Positions 1-6,949 of a stretch of 64,000 bases of DNA are shown piece by piece. The translations under genes and the position numbers were made by a program. The stretch lies in NCBI GenBank assembly GCA_026129255.1, contig JAHCIJ010000003.1:434001-498000 (forward strand), written 5' to 3'. Under the pieces are notes generated by a model, which was not told where the DNA came from, made no database searches, and was given only the letters and a program-made list of their open reading frames with translations. Position 1 is the first letter of the stretch, and every line of letters starts with the position of its first letter. Source of the stretch: Anaerolineales bacterium (GTDB lineage Bacteria; Chloroflexota; Anaerolineae; Anaerolineales; UBA11579).

Positions 1-155
1 TTGAGGTGCGCCAGTACGCCTACCGCATTGGCCTCCTGGCCGATGTAGGTGTGGGTGGTGCCGTAGAAAGCGCCTTTGGGGAAAGCATCCAGCACGGTTT
101 CTTCAAAGCGGCGGATGGTGTACAGCTGCCGGTATAGCGCGGCGTGGTCTGGCAT
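1..155 (-). CDS. TPP-dependent dehydrogenase E1 component, alpha subunit (5' part, cut by window edge)
   Basis: Only the first 51 codons are inside the window. The visible N-terminus has the pattern LYRQLYTIRRFEE, then FYGTTHTYIGQEANAVGV, which is typical of the thiamine-diphosphate E1 alpha family (pyruvate, branched-chain 2-oxo acid or acetoin dehydrogenase type). The start at 155 is chosen because a TATAAT hexamer on the minus strand (163-168) lies exactly 7 bases before this ATG. An alternative in-frame ATG at 164 overlaps the TAA of the upstream sugar transferase gene, so translational coupling is also possible. The exact substrate cannot be told from this fragment. Its position downstream of glycan genes may be incidental if it has its own promoter. 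Confidence 0.75.
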   Translation of the reverse strand, partial: MPDHAALYRQLYTIRRFEETVLDAFPKGAFYGTTHTYIGQEANAVGVLAHL

Positions 156-162
156 GGCGCGC

Positions 163-168
163 ATTATA
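163..168 (-). promoter_or_regulatory. -10 hexamer of a probable leaderless promoter for the E1 gene
   Basis: Minus strand reads TATAAT, then 7 bases, then ATG at 155. The hexamer lies across the end of the upstream sugar transferase gene. No clear -35 was identified. Confidence 0.5.
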
Positions 169-844
169 ACGGGCCGCCCTTTTCGTCTGGGGCTGCTGCC
201 GGGCGGCTGCCCATGAACTCCATGGCGGTGGCGTTGCCCGGCTGGCTAATGCCTTCGCGCTGCAGCACTTTGAGCGGCGTGAGCAGCAAGATCTTGATAT
301 CCAGCCACAGCGACCAGTTGTCCACGTACCAGACATCCAGGGCGAACTTGTCCTCCCATGAGACGTTGTTGCGGCCATTGATCTGGGCCCAGCCGGTGAT
401 GCCCGGCAGGGTGAGATGACGGCGGAACTGCTGCGGGGTGTAGCGGTCCAGGTAGCGCATCAGCAGCGGGCGCGGGCCAACCAGGCTCATCTCGCCGCGT
501 AGCACATTCCATAGCTCGGGCAGTTCGTCCAGGCTGGTGGCGCGCAGCAGACGGCCGAAGCCGGTGAGGCGCTGGGCGTCTGGCAGCGGCTGGCCATCTG
601 CACCGCTGGCGTCTCGCATGGTGCGGAACTTGTAGAGGGTGAAGGGCAGGCCACCGATGCCCGGGCGCGGCTGGCGGAAGAGCACCGGCTGGCCGAGGAA
701 GATTCGTACCAATAGCGCCAGCAGCAGGATGAGCGGCAGCAGCACAATGCCGCCCAGCAGGGCCAGCACGAAGTCTAGAATGCGCTTGGAGCGGGGAATG
801 GAGGCACGCGGTGACACGCTGCTGATTTTATCAGCGCGTGACAA
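164..844 (-). CDS. Polyprenyl-phosphate sugar-1-phosphate transferase (bacterial sugar transferase family)
   Basis: 226 aa, the usual size of the short monotopic phosphoglycosyl transferases (PglC/WcaJ catalytic domain, PF02397). These move a sugar-1-phosphate from a UDP-sugar to undecaprenyl phosphate and so start a glycan repeat unit at the inner membrane face. One hydrophobic segment covers residues 22-49 (the re-entrant membrane helix). It is followed by KFRTMR, the catalytic Asp-Glu in SLDELPELWNVLRG, and MSLVGPRP. The gene overlaps the upstream ATP-grasp gene by 14 bases, and its stop overlaps a possible start of the E1 gene, so the three are probably an operon. The sugar specificity cannot be read from sequence. 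Confidence 0.9.
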   Translation of the reverse strand: MSRADKISSVSPRASIPRSKRILDFVLALLGGIVLLPLILLLALLVRIFLGQPVLFRQPRPGIGGLPFTLYKFRTMRDASGADGQPLPDAQRLTGFGRLLRATSLDELPELWNVLRGEMSLVGPRPLLMRYLDRYTPQQFRRHLTLPGITGWAQINGRNNVSWEDKFALDVWYVDNWSLWLDIKILLLTPLKVLQREGISQPGNATAMEFMGSRPAAAPDEKGGPL

Positions 845-1814
845 ACATCTTTTCTACGGCGCGGGCGTAAATCGCCTTGGCCGTGGCGCGGTTCTCCGGC
901 AGGTGGCGGGCAAAGTGCTCCATCATGATGCCGGAATTCACTTCCAACACCTGCAGCTCGCCCTCCACTTCCACAACATCTATGGAAGCAAAGCGAATGT
1001 TGATGGCGCGTTGTGCCGCTTGAGCGATGCTAAGCAGTGTGTCCAGAAGCGGGCCAGGCTGCAGCTGCTCCGGGCTGGCGCCCGCGCTGAGGTTGTGTTT
1101 CCAGCCCACGGTGAGTAGATCGCCCGCGCTGGGAATGTGCTCCAGCTGGCCCTCGTGCTGCTCCAGGGCTTCGGCGGCCTGCGCCTGGGTGAGCTCCCCG
1201 GCCACCAGGGCGCGCTCGAGCAGCGTGCGCAGGTTGCTGGCGCCGTCACCTACCAACTGCGGGCGTTGCTTGCTGTAGGCCAACTGGCATTCGCCATCCA
1301 GCATCATCAGGCGGTATTCATTCTTGATGTCGTGATACGGGGACAGGCTGAGCGACTGGCCTTTTTGGAAGATGCTCTGAACGGCCTTCTCCAACTCGGC
1401 TTGTGTGTTGACCTTGGCTACGCCCAACCCGCCTGTGCCTTCATTGGGCTTGGCGACCAGCGGGCGGATGCCCTCATCCGGGCGTTGGCCGAGGGTGGCA
1501 TAGTCCATGATGCCTTGCCAGTGACCGTCGTCTGGGATGTAGGCGGCCCGGTTGGGATTGAGGAACAAGCGGTGCTCGATGCAGGGGATGCCGCGGCTTT
1601 TAAGCAGTGCGGCCGTGCCTGCTTTGTCGCCTGCCAGCATATGCGCGGTGGCGGAGTTGATCTCAAAGTTGAAGCCGAAGATGTGGCGCGCCTGCCCGTC
1701 TTTCTCCAGACGCAGGATCCAATTCTGCGAGAAAGGCGTGAACGTATAGCCTTGCTCTTCAGCAATTTCCTGCAACAGGGTGACGAGGATACGCTCGCGG
1801 GCTGGATTTGGCAT
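831..1814 (-). CDS. ATP-grasp carboxylate-amine ligase-like protein
   Basis: About 327 aa from the chosen start MPNPARER. The central and C-terminal parts look like an ATP-grasp fold of the RimK/cyanophycin-synthetase/glutathione-synthetase type. Supporting motifs are a glycine-rich loop (NEGTGGLGV), a Lys-containing strand before it (RPLVAKP), and a C-terminal metal-binding segment (FASIDVVEVEGELQVLEVNSG), where the Glu and Asn would hold Mg-ATP. The substrate is unknown; next to a sugar transferase it could add an amino acid or acyl group to a glycan or peptide. The open frame extends upstream, but a TAGAAT hexamer 7 bases before ATG 1814 favours this start. The 3' end overlaps the sugar transferase start by 14 bases. 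Confidence 0.7.
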   Translation of the reverse strand: MPNPARERILVTLLQEIAEEQGYTFTPFSQNWILRLEKDGQARHIFGFNFEINSATAHMLAGDKAGTAALLKSRGIPCIEHRLFLNPNRAAYIPDDGHWQGIMDYATLGQRPDEGIRPLVAKPNEGTGGLGVAKVNTQAELEKAVQSIFQKGQSLSLSPYHDIKNEYRLMMLDGECQLAYSKQRPQLVGDGASNLRTLLERALVAGELTQAQAAEALEQHEGQLEHIPSAGDLLTVGWKHNLSAGASPEQLQPGPLLDTLLSIAQAAQRAINIRFASIDVVEVEGELQVLEVNSGIMMEHFARHLPENRATAKAIYARAVEKMFVTR

Positions 1815-1821
1815 GCGCCAT

Positions 1822-1827
1822 ATTCTA
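1822..1827 (-). promoter_or_regulatory. -10 hexamer, probable leaderless promoter of the ATP-grasp gene
   Basis: Minus strand reads TAGAAT, 7 bases, ATG (1814). The same geometry is seen at several other starts in this window. Confidence 0.5.
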
Positions 1828-1913
1828 AGCGGCAGAGTGCTCACACGCTGCTGCAAAAAAGGGCAACTTGTAACCTTTAAGCTTGGCTCCCAGGAGTATG
1901 CCGGAGGGCAAAT

Positions 1914-1944
1914 AAAAAGCCCGCTCTTTTGAGCGGGCTTTTTT
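1914..1944 (-). terminator. Intrinsic terminator downstream of lexA
   Basis: A perfect GC-rich stem (GCCCGCTC pairing with GAGCGGGC, extended by A/T pairs) with a four-base loop. It is flanked by A and T runs on both sides, so it can work in both directions. On the minus strand it lies 16 bases past the lexA stop and separates lexA from the ATP-grasp gene. Confidence 0.9.
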
Positions 1945-1959
1945 GTTGGTATTGGAGCG

Positions 1960-2661
1960 TTAGTTGGCTGGACCCATTTGGCGGATGACCATCACCACCT
2001 TGCCCTGCACCTGCACGGCGCGCGGGTTCTCTACAAAGATGGGTTGCATGGTGGGGTTGGCGGGTTGCAGGCGGATGCCGCCGTTCTCTTTGTAGAAATA
2101 CTTGAGGGTAGTTTCGTCTCGGTCAGTCAGCCACACGGCCACCATCTCGCCGTTGCGGGCGTCCTGGGCTTTCTTCATGACGACGATGTCACCATCGTTG
2201 ACCATGGCGTCGACCATCGAGTCGCCCTGCACCTCGAGTGCAAAGAGGTCTTCTTCTTTGTCACCGGGGCCGAGCAAACTGCGGGCGATCTCTACGCCAC
2301 TGTCCTGATCGTAATAGGCAAAGTCTGAGCCGGGCACAGGCATGGGTGAGCCGGCCACAATGCGGCCGACCACCGGCACTTTGATGAGGTCTTCAATGGC
2401 TTCGCGCACGGCGTTGGCCGCATTGCTGATGCCCTTGACCAGGCGCACGCCGCGTGAGATCTTGCGGTCACGCTCAATGTAGCCTTCTTCCTCAAGTTGG
2501 TTGAGGTAGTAGTTGACTACCGAGGTGGAAGAGATGCCGGTTTGCTTGCCGATCTCACGGATGGAAGGCGGGTAGCCATTCTCCTCCTGATAGCGCTCCA
2601 GTAGATCGAGGATCTTCTTGTGGCGCTCGCTCAAGCCCTTGCGTCTTTTAGCCATCATCAT
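1960..2661 (-). CDS. lexA: LexA repressor (SOS regulator, self-cleaving serine peptidase S24)
   Basis: 233 aa. The N-terminal winged helix-turn-helix spans about residues 5-70 (LSERHKKILDLLERY, then PSIREIGKQTGISSTSVV). The C-terminal S24 peptidase domain has an Ala-Gly cleavage site (RIVAGSP), the nucleophile in GDSM and the general-base Lys in TTLKYF. The protein represses SOS genes until RecA filaments trigger self-cleavage. The start is the first of three consecutive ATG codons, with GAGGAG seven bases upstream; the open frame continues further 5' without family similarity. A 17-bp palindrome between promoter and start is a candidate auto-operator. The neighbouring gene on the other side diverges. 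Confidence 0.95.
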   Translation of the reverse strand: MMMAKRRKGLSERHKKILDLLERYQEENGYPPSIREIGKQTGISSTSVVNYYLNQLEEEGYIERDRKISRGVRLVKGISNAANAVREAIEDLIKVPVVGRIVAGSPMPVPGSDFAYYDQDSGVEIARSLLGPGDKEEDLFALEVQGDSMVDAMVNDGDIVVMKKAQDARNGEMVAVWLTDRDETTLKYFYKENGGIRLQPANPTMQPIFVENPRAVQVQGKVVMVIRQMGPAN

Positions 2662-2679
2662 ATGCCTGCTCCTCGCACC

Positions 2680-2696
2680 TGACCTGTAATAGGTCA
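2680..2696. promoter_or_regulatory. Candidate LexA operator (perfect inverted repeat)
   Basis: The plus strand reads TGACCT, five bases, AGGTCA: a perfect 6-bp inverted repeat. It sits between the predicted lexA promoter and the lexA Shine-Dalgarno, where an auto-repressor would bind. That it is the SOS box of this organism is an inference. Confidence 0.5.
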
Positions 2697-2709
2697 TTTG
2701 TGCTAATCC

Positions 2710-2739
2710 AGAATAACATGAACAGGCGTTCTGCGTCAA
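2710..2739 (-). promoter_or_regulatory. lexA promoter
   Basis: On the minus strand TTGACG (2734-2739) is followed after 18 bases by TATTCT (2710-2715). Start of transcription would fall a few bases before the 2680-2696 palindrome. Confidence 0.5.
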
Positions 2740-2821
2740 GTTAGAGTCGGGGTCAGTTTGCGGATGGCTTTTATAATTACCGGCGAGCGGCATCTGCCGC
2801 CCAGCAAATGAAACCACGCCC

Positions 2822-3832
2822 ATGAGCAAACACGTTGTTCTTATCACTGGGGCGGCTGGCGAAATTGGCCAGGCGCTTGTGCGCGAGCTGGCGGGCCGCG
2901 GCAGCCACATCCTCACGCTGGATTTGGCAGAGATGCCGGCCGAGCTGGCGCCGTTGAGCACGCACATTAAAGGCAGCATCACAGACAAGGCGCTCATCCA
3001 GCAGATCGGTGAGCAATACACGCTGGACACTATCTATCACCTGGCAGCCTTGCTCTCCACCCGAGCAGAGCACTCCCCGGCGCTGGCCCACGAAGTGAAC
3101 GTGGATGCCAGCGTTTTGCTTTTGGAGCTGGCCGCAGCACAATCCACGGCGCGCGCGCAGGCGGTCAAGTTTATTTTCCCCAGCTCCATGGCGGTGTATG
3201 GCCTGCCCAGCCTGGAGGCCAAAGCCGCGGCTGGTGCGGTGCCGGAGGAGCAGCACTTGCACCCGGCCACCATGTACGGCGCCAACAAGCTGGCAGTCGA
3301 GCTGCTGGGCGAGTATTACGCCCAGCATTACATGCGCCTGGCCGAGCAGCCGCCGGCGCGTTTGGACTTCCGCGCGTTGCGCTTCCCCGGTTTGATCAGC
3401 GCCTTCACGCTGCCCACCGGCGGCACCAGCGACTTTGGGCCGGAGATGTTGCACGCCGCGGCGCAGGGCCGGCCGTATGCCTGCTTTGTGCGCCCGGATG
3501 CCACGATCCCGTTCATGGCCATGCCGGATGGGGTCAAGGCGCTGCTGCAGCTGGCCGATGCGCCGCGCGCCGCGCTGACGCGCAGCGCCTATAACGTGAG
3601 CAGCTTCAGCTTGTCTGCCGAGGCGTTTTGCCAGCGCGTGCTGGCGGCTTTTCCGGATGCCGAGATCAGCTACCAGCCGCACCTGCAACGCCAGGGCATT
3701 ATCGACTCGTGGCCGATGGATATTGATGATGACACGGCGCGCGCCAACTGGGGCTGGGCACCTGATTTTGGCTTGGAGCGTTGCTTCAACGAATATCTGA
3801 TCCCTAACATTCGCCAGCGCTATCAGCAGTAA
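2822..3832 (+). CDS. tdh: L-threonine 3-dehydrogenase, short-chain (SDR) type
   Basis: 336 aa NAD-dependent epimerase-like protein. It has an N-terminal Rossmann motif (TGAAGEIG), catalytic Ser in FPSSMAVYG and Tyr/Lys in TMYGANK. Features specific to the SDR threonine dehydrogenases are YHLAALLS, RFPGLIS, TDF/SDFGPEM, CFVRPD, IPFMAMPD and the late DSWPMDIDDDTARANWGW block. The enzyme oxidises L-threonine to 2-amino-3-ketobutyrate. No 2-amino-3-ketobutyrate CoA ligase (kbl) lies next to it here. A TATAAT at 2772-2777 lies upstream but has no matching -35 and is 44 bases from the ATG. The gene diverges from lexA and is convergent with panD. Confidence 0.88.
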   Translation: MSKHVVLITGAAGEIGQALVRELAGRGSHILTLDLAEMPAELAPLSTHIKGSITDKALIQQIGEQYTLDTIYHLAALLSTRAEHSPALAHEVNVDASVLLLELAAAQSTARAQAVKFIFPSSMAVYGLPSLEAKAAAGAVPEEQHLHPATMYGANKLAVELLGEYYAQHYMRLAEQPPARLDFRALRFPGLISAFTLPTGGTSDFGPEMLHAAAQGRPYACFVRPDATIPFMAMPDGVKALLQLADAPRAALTRSAYNVSSFSLSAEAFCQRVLAAFPDAEISYQPHLQRQGIIDSWPMDIDDDTARANWGWAPDFGLERCFNEYLIPNIRQRYQQ

Positions 3833-3836
3833 AGCG

Positions 3837-3863
3837 CAGCTCCAGGGGGAAGCTGTAAATTTT
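3837..3863 (+). terminator. Weak hairpin between the convergent tdh and panD genes
   Basis: CAGCT / AGCTG arms with an imperfect extension are followed by TAAATTTTT. The stem is short and bulged, so this is only a candidate terminator. Confidence 0.3.
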
Positions 3864-3888
3864 TGGGTGGGATTAGTGCGCGTGGCGC

Positions 3889-4230
3889 CTAAAGATAGCG
3901 TACGAACTTGTTGTTCTCGTCTACCAGAATGAAGGTGGTCTCTACTGGCTCGGCGCTGATCTCAAACGCCATGATGATGACTTGCTCGCCAGCCTCGATG
4001 AGGTGCGCCGCGGCGCCGTTCATGGTGATGGTGCCGCTGCCGCGCGGCCCTACGATGACATAGGTCTCCAGACGTTCACCGGTGGTGTTGCTGACCACCA
4101 GCACTTTTTCGCCTGGCCACAAGCCAGCGCGTTCCACCAGCTCTTCATCGATGGTGATGCTGCCGATGTAGGCTACGTTGGCCTCGGTGACAGTGGCATT
4201 ATGGATCTTGGAGCGGACAAGAATACGCAT
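3889..4230 (-). CDS. panD: Aspartate 1-decarboxylase proenzyme (pantothenate pathway)
   Basis: 113 aa, close to the usual ~125 aa. It begins MRILVRSKIHNATVTEANVAY and has the self-processing Gly-Ser bond in IGSITID (residues 24-25), where cleavage creates the pyruvoyl group. NTTGERLETY and the ITMNGAAAHL segment, which builds the active site, are also present. It makes beta-alanine for coenzyme A. No other pan gene is next to it. A TAAAAT hexamer on the minus strand eight bases before the ATG suggests a leaderless transcript. The promoter lies back-to-back with that of the lipoprotein gene. Confidence 0.95.
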   Translation of the reverse strand: MRILVRSKIHNATVTEANVAYIGSITIDEELVERAGLWPGEKVLVVSNTTGERLETYVIVGPRGSGTITMNGAAAHLIEAGEQVIIMAFEISAEPVETTFILVDENNKFVRYL

Positions 4231-4238
4231 AGTCTGTG

Positions 4239-4244
4239 ATTTTA
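4239..4244 (-). promoter_or_regulatory. -10 hexamer of the panD promoter (probably leaderless)
   Basis: Minus strand TAAAAT, 8 bases, ATG at 4230. No Shine-Dalgarno is present. Confidence 0.45.
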
Positions 4245-4261
4245 CTCGCTTTGGGCATCGC

Positions 4262-4267
4262 TATAAT
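4262..4267 (+). promoter_or_regulatory. -10 hexamer of a leaderless promoter for the lipoprotein gene
   Basis: TATAAT, 7 bases, then GTG at 4275. There is no room for a ribosome binding site. This promoter is divergent from the panD promoter, whose hexamer is only 17 bases away. Confidence 0.6.
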
Positions 4268-4274
4268 TGCGCCC

Positions 4275-5042
4275 GTGAAGTCTATTCGTATTTCCCTGAC
4301 GTTGCTGGCCAGTGCGGCCTTACTGGCGGGCTGCTTTGTGCCCGTGCCGCTGGACGAGCCCACCCCCGAGGGGCCGCTGGAGCCAACCTCTACGCCCACC
4401 GAGACGCCGGTGTGGTTCCCGGCTACGGCTACACCGTCTCCGTTTCCAACGCCGCTGGTCAACCCCACGGCAGACTTGCGGCCGGGGGTAGCTGACTTGC
4501 TGGTGGAGGATGGCTTCACAGATGCGCTGGTCTGGGCCACCAGCTCAGATGCGGATGCCTCGGCGCAGGTGGCCAATGGCCGCCTCAGCCTGGTGCTGAA
4601 GAGCGAGCGCAGCTATTTGGTCAGCACACGTAGCAGCCCCATCTTGGGTGACTTTTACGCTGAGATCACCGCGGCGACCAACTTTTGCCATGGGGAAGAT
4701 GAATACGGCCTAGTCGTGCGTGCCATGGACGGCGACCACTTCCGCTTTGCCCTGTCGTGCGACGGCCGCGCCAAGGTGGACCGTTTTTACAACGGTGGGC
4801 TCACTCGCCAGGTGGGCTGGGTGAGCAGCGGTGCGATCCCCTCACTGGCCCCCAGCAGCACGCGTTTGGCGGTGTGGGCGGCCGGCAGCCAGATGCACTT
4901 TTTTGTGAATGATTTTTATCTGTTCAGTGTCACTGATTCGCAATTGTTCCGTGGCACAGTGGGCGCCTTTGTGCATACCTCTGGCAGCCAGGATGTCTCT
5001 GTCGGCTTCTCGGATCTCAAGGTTTGGCAGGTGGAGCGCTAA
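4275..5042 (+). CDS. Secreted lipoprotein with a C-terminal jelly-roll (LamG/DUF1080-like) domain
   Basis: 255 aa from GTG 4275. The frame is open further upstream, but this start gives a canonical lipoprotein signal (MKSIRISLTLLASAALLAGC, lipobox LLAGC, Cys20) and follows TATAAT by 7 bases. The mature part begins with a Pro/Thr-rich linker (about residues 21-70), then about 180 residues rich in beta-strand. These include NGRLSLVLKS, GDFYAEITAATNF, DEYGLVVRAMDGDHFRFALS, MHFFVNDFYLFSV, GTVGAFVHTS and FSDLKVW, the pattern of concanavalin-A-like carbohydrate-binding or keto-disaccharide-hydrolase folds. It is presumably anchored outside the membrane. The ligand is unknown and there is no operon partner. 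Confidence 0.7.
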   Translation: MKSIRISLTLLASAALLAGCFVPVPLDEPTPEGPLEPTSTPTETPVWFPATATPSPFPTPLVNPTADLRPGVADLLVEDGFTDALVWATSSDADASAQVANGRLSLVLKSERSYLVSTRSSPILGDFYAEITAATNFCHGEDEYGLVVRAMDGDHFRFALSCDGRAKVDRFYNGGLTRQVGWVSSGAIPSLAPSSTRLAVWAAGSQMHFFVNDFYLFSVTDSQLFRGTVGAFVHTSGSQDVSVGFSDLKVWQVER

Positions 5043-5051
5043 ACGCGCAGG

Positions 5052-5081
5052 TTGACTATATTCGCACATTTGCTCTATAAT
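5052..5081 (+). promoter_or_regulatory. Sigma-70-type promoter upstream of ssb
   Basis: TTGACT (5052-5057), 18-bp spacer, TATAAT (5076-5081), giving a leader of about 160 bases. A second TTGACT at 5201-5206 with a poor -10 near 5226 is a possible alternative closer promoter. The leader region 5090-5235 shows no ORF or recognised riboswitch. Confidence 0.6.
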
Positions 5082-5247
5082 CTCACTGTCGGTGAGTGAA
5101 TTCTGACTTGCACCGGGCAAACAGCTCGGGAAACTTACACAAACGCTCATCCGAAAAGGAGACCCCCCTACAACCCCATAACTGAATACATCCCGATCTG
5201 TTGACTTTAATAGACTCTATTTTGCTATCTAAAAGAAGGAGCACAAC

Positions 5248-5715
5248 ATGTCTTATCACAAGATCACTATCGTAGGCAATCTGGGGCGTGACCCTGAGAT
5301 GCGCTATACCCCCGGCGGCCAGGCCGTGACCAACTTCAATGTGGCCAGCAACCGCCAGTACACCGGCTCCAACGGTGAAAAGATCAAGGAAACTGTGTGG
5401 TTCCGCATTTCTGCCTGGGGCCGCCAGGCCGAGATCTGCAACCAGTACCTCAAGACCGGCAGCCAGGTGATGATCGAAGGGCGCATGACGCCTGACAAGG
5501 CCAGCGGTGGCCCGCGGGTGTGGACGCGCCAAGACGGCACGCCCTCTGCCTCCTACGAGGTCACGGCGGAGCGTGTGGTCTTCCTCGGCGGCCGCGGCGG
5601 CGGCGACATGGGCGGCGGCGGTGGCGGCGGAAGTGCCGGGGCCGACGGCGACTATGGCATGCCCATGGAGCCGGACGGCATGATGGGCGGCAGCGAGGAC
5701 GAGATCCCGTTCTAG
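5248..5715 (+). CDS. ssb: Single-stranded DNA-binding protein
   Basis: 155 aa. The OB-fold domain covers residues 1-107 (MSYHKITIVGNLGRDPEMRY at the N-terminus, WFRISAWGRQAE in the middle). A glycine-rich linker follows, then the acidic tail ending DEIPF, which matches the conserved SSB tip that recruits replication and repair proteins. AAGGAG lies seven bases before the ATG. SSB coats ssDNA at forks and repair sites. It heads a plus-strand gene run that continues through DUF3467, translin-like, Cas4-like and nadK to recN. Confidence 0.96.
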   Translation: MSYHKITIVGNLGRDPEMRYTPGGQAVTNFNVASNRQYTGSNGEKIKETVWFRISAWGRQAEICNQYLKTGSQVMIEGRMTPDKASGGPRVWTRQDGTPSASYEVTAERVVFLGGRGGGDMGGGGGGGSAGADGDYGMPMEPDGMMGGSEDEIPF

Positions 5716-5721
5716 GCAGCC

Positions 5722-6081
5722 ATGGCTGAACCCAACGAGCCGAAACAAAAGCCCGGCGCAGGGAAACCTGCGCCGCGGCTGGTGATCCCGCCCACCACGG
5801 AGCTGGTCTACAGCAACGTGGTGCGCGTGGCGCACTCGCCGGCCGAGATCGTGTTTGATTTTGGCCGCCTGTTGCCAGGTGAGCTGGATATTTTCATCAA
5901 GACGCGTGTGCTCATGTCGCCGCTCAGCGCCAAGCTGTTGCAGCGCGCCTTGAGCGAGAACCTGAGCAAGTACGAGAGCCAGTTTGGCGAGATCAAGCTG
6001 CCGGAGGGCAAGAGCCTGGCCGACAACTTGTTCAAATCCATCCAGTCGCCGGATGCGCCTGACGAGCCCAAGGCGGAATGA
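5722..6081 (+). CDS. DUF3467 family protein
   Basis: 119 aa. The DUF3467 core lies at about residues 28-110 (VYSNVVRVAHSPAEIVFDFG, RVLMSPLSAKLLQRAL, then NLSKYESQFGEI). The N-terminal 25 residues are charged and Pro-rich. The biochemical role of this family is unknown. It starts 6 bases after ssb and its end overlaps the translin-like gene by 4 bases, so the three are co-transcribed; pairing with ssb hints at a DNA- or nucleic-acid-linked role, but that is only inference. Confidence 0.8.
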   Translation: MAEPNEPKQKPGAGKPAPRLVIPPTTELVYSNVVRVAHSPAEIVFDFGRLLPGELDIFIKTRVLMSPLSAKLLQRALSENLSKYESQFGEIKLPEGKSLADNLFKSIQSPDAPDEPKAE

Positions 6082-6716
6082 TGGAACGCTTGGAACACAT
6101 CGCTGACAACATTCGCGCCGACTTGGAAGCCCAAACGGCGGCGCGTGACACGGCGCTGGCGCACTCGCGCCAGCTGACGCGGCACTGCTCGCAGGCCATC
6201 CGCGCCATCCATCGCGATGAGCACGACACGGCCGCCGCCGAGCTCAAAGCGGCTGCCGAGCTGGCCGAGGCGTTGCGCGCCGGTTTGAAAGACTTCCCTG
6301 ATCTGTACTTTGCTGGCTATACCCAGGATGCGCTGAAGGAGTACGCCGAGGCCAACCTGGTGAATGCGCTGGTGTACAACACTGCGCTGCCCAGCCCACA
6401 GGAGCTGGGCGTCGAGTCGGCCACGTTTTTGCAGGGCTTGTCTGAGGCGGCGGGCGAGCTGCGCCGCCGCTGCCTGGATATTTTGCGCCACGGCCACTCT
6501 GAGGAAGCCGAGCGCCTGCTGGGCCAGATGGATGACATCTATGCCGTGCTGGTGACGATGGACTATCCTGACGCGGTGACACGCGGCCTACGCCGCCTGA
6601 CCGATATCTGCCGCAGCCTGGTGGAGCGCACGCGCGGCGATATGACCATCAGCCTGCGCCAGCAGCGTTTGGAGGCCAGCCTGCAGTCGCTGGAGGAGAA
6701 GCTCAAGCGCGCATGA
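6078..6716 (+). CDS. Translin family protein
   Basis: 212 aa, nearly all helical, as in translin. Family features are an early Arg/His-rich helix with QAIRAIHRDEHDTA, then YTQDALKEYAEANLVNALV, LGVESATFLQGLSEAAGELRRRCLDILRHG, AERLLGQMDDIYAVLVTMDYPDAV and the C-terminal LTDICRSLVERTRGD. Eukaryotic and archaeal members bind single-stranded RNA/DNA as octamers. The acidic residues of the RNase partner TRAX are not obvious, so RNase activity is uncertain. The ATGA start overlap with DUF3467 and the 4-base overlap with the next gene show tight coupling. Confidence 0.75.
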   Translation: MMERLEHIADNIRADLEAQTAARDTALAHSRQLTRHCSQAIRAIHRDEHDTAAAELKAAAELAEALRAGLKDFPDLYFAGYTQDALKEYAEANLVNALVYNTALPSPQELGVESATFLQGLSEAAGELRRRCLDILRHGHSEEAERLLGQMDDIYAVLVTMDYPDAVTRGLRRLTDICRSLVERTRGDMTISLRQQRLEASLQSLEEKLKRA

Positions 6717-6946
6717 GTACGCAGTGGATCAAGGCGTCTGAGATCGGCGAGTATTTGTATTGCCAGCGCGCCTGGTGGCTGCGCCTGCAAGGCGTAGCCA
6801 GCGCCAATGTGCACGAGCTGGCCGAGGGCACACGCCAGCACGCCCGCCACGGGCGTGGCTGGCAGTGGGCCAACCTGCAGCGTGGGCTGGTGGCGCTGCT
6901 CATTGTGGCGGCGCTGATCTTGCTGCTGATGCAGTTGGCGAGCTAA
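6713..6946 (+). CDS. Cas4/RecB-like nuclease, N-terminal half (Fe-S Cys and motif I) with membrane helix
   Basis: 77 aa. The N-terminus ASEIGEYLYCQRAWWLRLQG matches the start of Cas4-like proteins, where this Cys (residue 17) is the first ligand of the iron-sulfur cluster. EGTRQHARH supplies the motif I His. A hydrophobic helix (about residues 58-75) follows and the protein stops. The next ORF continues in the same reading frame after a single TAA and one codon, and carries the rest of the nuclease motifs. Either the two act as subunits or one gene is interrupted by a stop codon. The start overlaps the translin-like gene by 4 bases. Confidence 0.6.
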   Translation: MSTQWIKASEIGEYLYCQRAWWLRLQGVASANVHELAEGTRQHARHGRGWQWANLQRGLVALLIVAALILLLMQLAS

Positions 6947-6949
6947 GGC

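Noticed and set aside
2772-2777. TATAAT upstream of tdh as a firm promoter
   Set aside because: No -35 at the right distance and a 44-base gap to the ATG without Shine-Dalgarno; mentioned in the gene entry only.
1960-3030. 356-aa version of LexA starting at 3030
   Set aside because: The extra N-terminal 123 residues cross the lexA promoter and the divergent tdh gene and resemble nothing; ATG 2661 has a good Shine-Dalgarno.
5090-5235. Riboswitch or small RNA in the ssb leader
   Set aside because: Only a 5-bp hairpin (CTCAC/GTGAG) is visible; no known aptamer pattern or terminator was recognised.
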